Part shown: positions 6,490-7,582 of the stretch, piece after piece
Layout of the letters: each line of letters begins with the position of its first letter
Numbering within the stretch: position 1 is the first letter of the stretch
Assembly (NCBI GenBank): GCA_017940105.1
Contig: JAGAZG010000020.1
Coordinates: 1-7,582, forward strand
Origin: Mailhella sp.
GTDB lineage: Bacteria > Desulfobacterota > Desulfovibrionia > Desulfovibrionales > Desulfovibrionaceae
Direction of reading: 5' to 3'
Length of the DNA: 7,582 bases
Program-made: the position numbers and the translations under genes
Notes under the pieces: generated by a model
Told to the model about the DNA's origin: nothing
Databases searched by the model: none
The model's input: only the letters and a program-made list of their open reading frames with translations

Positions 6490-7443
6490 TCATGAAAGCT
6501 GGTCTATACCGTCAAGCTTCCATGTGTCTTCTCCGTCGCGGGCACATACAAAATGCCACATTTCCCGAACCTGTTCTGGCCGCGCAGCTCGCTGATCTTC
6601 CCGCATGAGCACATCGTATACGACGTCAACCTGGCGAATGCTGCCAGTGTCGCGCACGTCTGCAACCGTGGCATTGACCATAAGTATCTCCGTTGTACCC
6701 GGATTAGGATCATCCTTTGCCTGCTGACGAAAGACGCGCATGGCGTCTTCTGTGGCAAAACTTGCGATATCGTCAAGATCACGCCGATCCCACGAGGCCT
6801 GCATCCTTGTGTATGCCGCCTTTGCTCCCTGCAGAAATTCCTGCTCGTCAAAATCTGCTGGGCGAGACGACGTTCTGGAGAACACCTGTTCGCCATGTTG
6901 GGGCTGTGAACGCAACCGGTCCCAAGCGCCCCCGTATTGCCGGTCCTGCCCGTAGCCTGAGCCAGAGGACTCGCCGTCACGGCGGTAGCCATACCCTCCG
7001 CCAAACATCTGACGCTGTCTTCGACTACGAAACATGCGCATGACAAAATACAACGCACCGAAAATAAGAAGCAGATCAAGAAACCCCATGCTTCCGCCTG
7101 CCGAAGCTCCGGCCGTACCTGCGGCAGAACTGCCACCCAGCATGGAGCCAAGCAGTGATCCGGCAAGCAGACCGCCCATCATTCCTCCGAACATGCTTCC
7201 GCCGTTCATAGTTGCGGCTCCGCCGCTCACACCGCCGCGATTCATGGGCGCTGGCATGGCCTGACGATTCATGGTCGATCCGCTGTATCCTCCGGAAAAA
7301 CCGCCCATGGAAGGACGAGTCATTGTCGATCCGCTGAAAGAACGCCCTCCGCCCAGGCGTGCTGCGTCGGCATAGTCCGGCATGGCAAAGGCAATAGCCG
7401 CCAAAAACGCGGCGCATACGGCAACGATTTTCCAGTTTTTCAT
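6490..7443 (-). CDS. Exported glycine-rich protein with bacterial Tim44-like domain
   Basis: This 317-residue protein has the usual architecture of bacterial Tim44-like proteins. A signal peptide (residues 1-27, cleavage after ADA) is followed by a Gly/Ser/Met-rich region (31-118) with SGSTM repeated at 37 and 54. A hydrophobic segment, probably membrane-spanning, covers about 119-136 and is closed by the basic run RSRRQRQ. A flexible Gly-rich linker follows, then the Tim44-like domain at about 197-317. That domain begins FDEQEFLQGAKAAYTRMQASW and closes with MWHFV...DTWKLDGIDQLS, matching the family pattern of a WhxV strand and a final W.L.GIQQ-like motif. The domain resembles the C-terminal part of mitochondrial Tim44; the bacterial role is not established, and membrane association is likely. 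The start at 7443 is chosen because AAGGAAG lies five bases before it and the signal peptide begins there; a longer reading from 7509 would put 22 polar residues ahead of it. It ends in a strong terminator, so it is probably a single-gene unit. Confidence 0.94.
   Translation of the reverse strand: MKNWKIVAVCAAFLAAIAFAMPDYADAARLGGGRSFSGSTMTRPSMGGFSGGYSGSTMNRQAMPAPMNRGGVSGGAATMNGGSMFGGMMGGLLAGSLLGSMLGGSSAAGTAGASAGGSMGFLDLLLIFGALYFVMRMFRSRRQRQMFGGGYGYRRDGESSGSGYGQDRQYGGAWDRLRSQPQHGEQVFSRTSSRPADFDEQEFLQGAKAAYTRMQASWDRRDLDDIASFATEDAMRVFRQQAKDDPNPGTTEILMVNATVADVRDTGSIRQVDVVYDVLMREDQRAARPEQVREMWHFVCARDGEDTWKLDGIDQLS
7269..7336 (-). repeat. Short direct repeat inside the Gly-rich region
   Basis: A 17-base sequence occurs at 7269-7285 and again at 7320-7336 with one mismatch (TCATGGTCGATCCGCTG against TCATTGTCGATCCGCTG on the plus strand). 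The two copies encode the SGSTM motifs at residues 54-58 and 37-41 of the Tim44-like protein, so the low-complexity region has probably grown by a recent internal duplication of 51 bases. Confidence 0.6.
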
Positions 7444-7533
7444 TCTTTCTTCCTTTTTGTGGTCTCCCGCCGCAGACAACGCAGTAAGACTGCATCCCTT
7501 GGCGTTCACTTTTCCCTGACTGAAGCAAAATCA

Positions 7534-7561
7534 AAGATAATCATAAAATGTAAAAATGCAA
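7534..7561 (-). promoter_or_regulatory. Candidate sigma-70-type promoter of the Tim44-like gene
   Basis: On the minus strand TTGCAT (7561-7556) and TATCTT (7539-7534) are separated by 16 bases in an A/T-rich stretch about 90 bases before the start codon. Each box matches the consensus at four of six positions. This is the best promoter-like pair in the leader but is only a guess from spacing and composition. Confidence 0.3.
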
Positions 7562-7582
7562 AGGGTTGAAACATGACAAAGC

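Noticed and set aside
1..7582. CRISPR array, insertion sequence, tRNA, defence system or phage genes
   Set aside because: I saw no regularly spaced repeats, transposase or integrase motifs, tRNA cloverleaf or defence-protein motifs on either strand.

Overview
The window reads as an ordinary chromosomal stretch of a bacterium with medium GC content. All five convincing genes lie on the minus strand, so transcription runs from right to left. HypD and HypE show that the organism matures [NiFe]-hydrogenases. These proteins, together with a glycine-rich exported Tim44-like protein and large secreted proteins of unknown family, would fit a Desulfovibrionaceae-type sulfate or sulfite reducer. That assignment is an inference from protein style only; no rRNA or other taxonomic marker is present.

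Layout in transcription order (right to left): (1) 7443-6490, an exported or membrane Tim44-like domain protein, closed by a strong intrinsic terminator at 6434-6466. (2) 6361-5021, a secreted 446-residue protein that appears to be built from three diverged copies of one domain. (3) 5020-4293, about 730 bases without a confident gene, holding a nested inverted repeat and small overlapping open frames on both strands that may be gene debris or small proteins. (4) 4292-2292, an exported 666-residue protein with an internal tandem duplication at an exact spacing of 140 residues. (5) 2190-1078, hypD, preceded by a perfect 10-bp hairpin. (6) 1077-853, a 225-base gap with a hydrophobic open frame and a run of seven G. 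(7) 852-1, hypE, cut by the left edge.

Only hypD and hypE have a clear joint function. With HypC and HypF, which are not in the window, they build the Fe(CN)2CO group of [NiFe]-hydrogenase. HypF and HypE make the cyanide ligands, and HypC-HypD is the iron-bearing scaffold. No hydrogenase structural gene, hypA, hypB, hypC or hypF is visible. The other three genes encode envelope or secreted proteins and have no evident link to hydrogenase maturation. I found no CRISPR array, tRNA, rRNA, insertion sequence or clear defence system. The most unusual content is the internal repeat architecture of the two large unknown proteins and the two gene-poor gaps.
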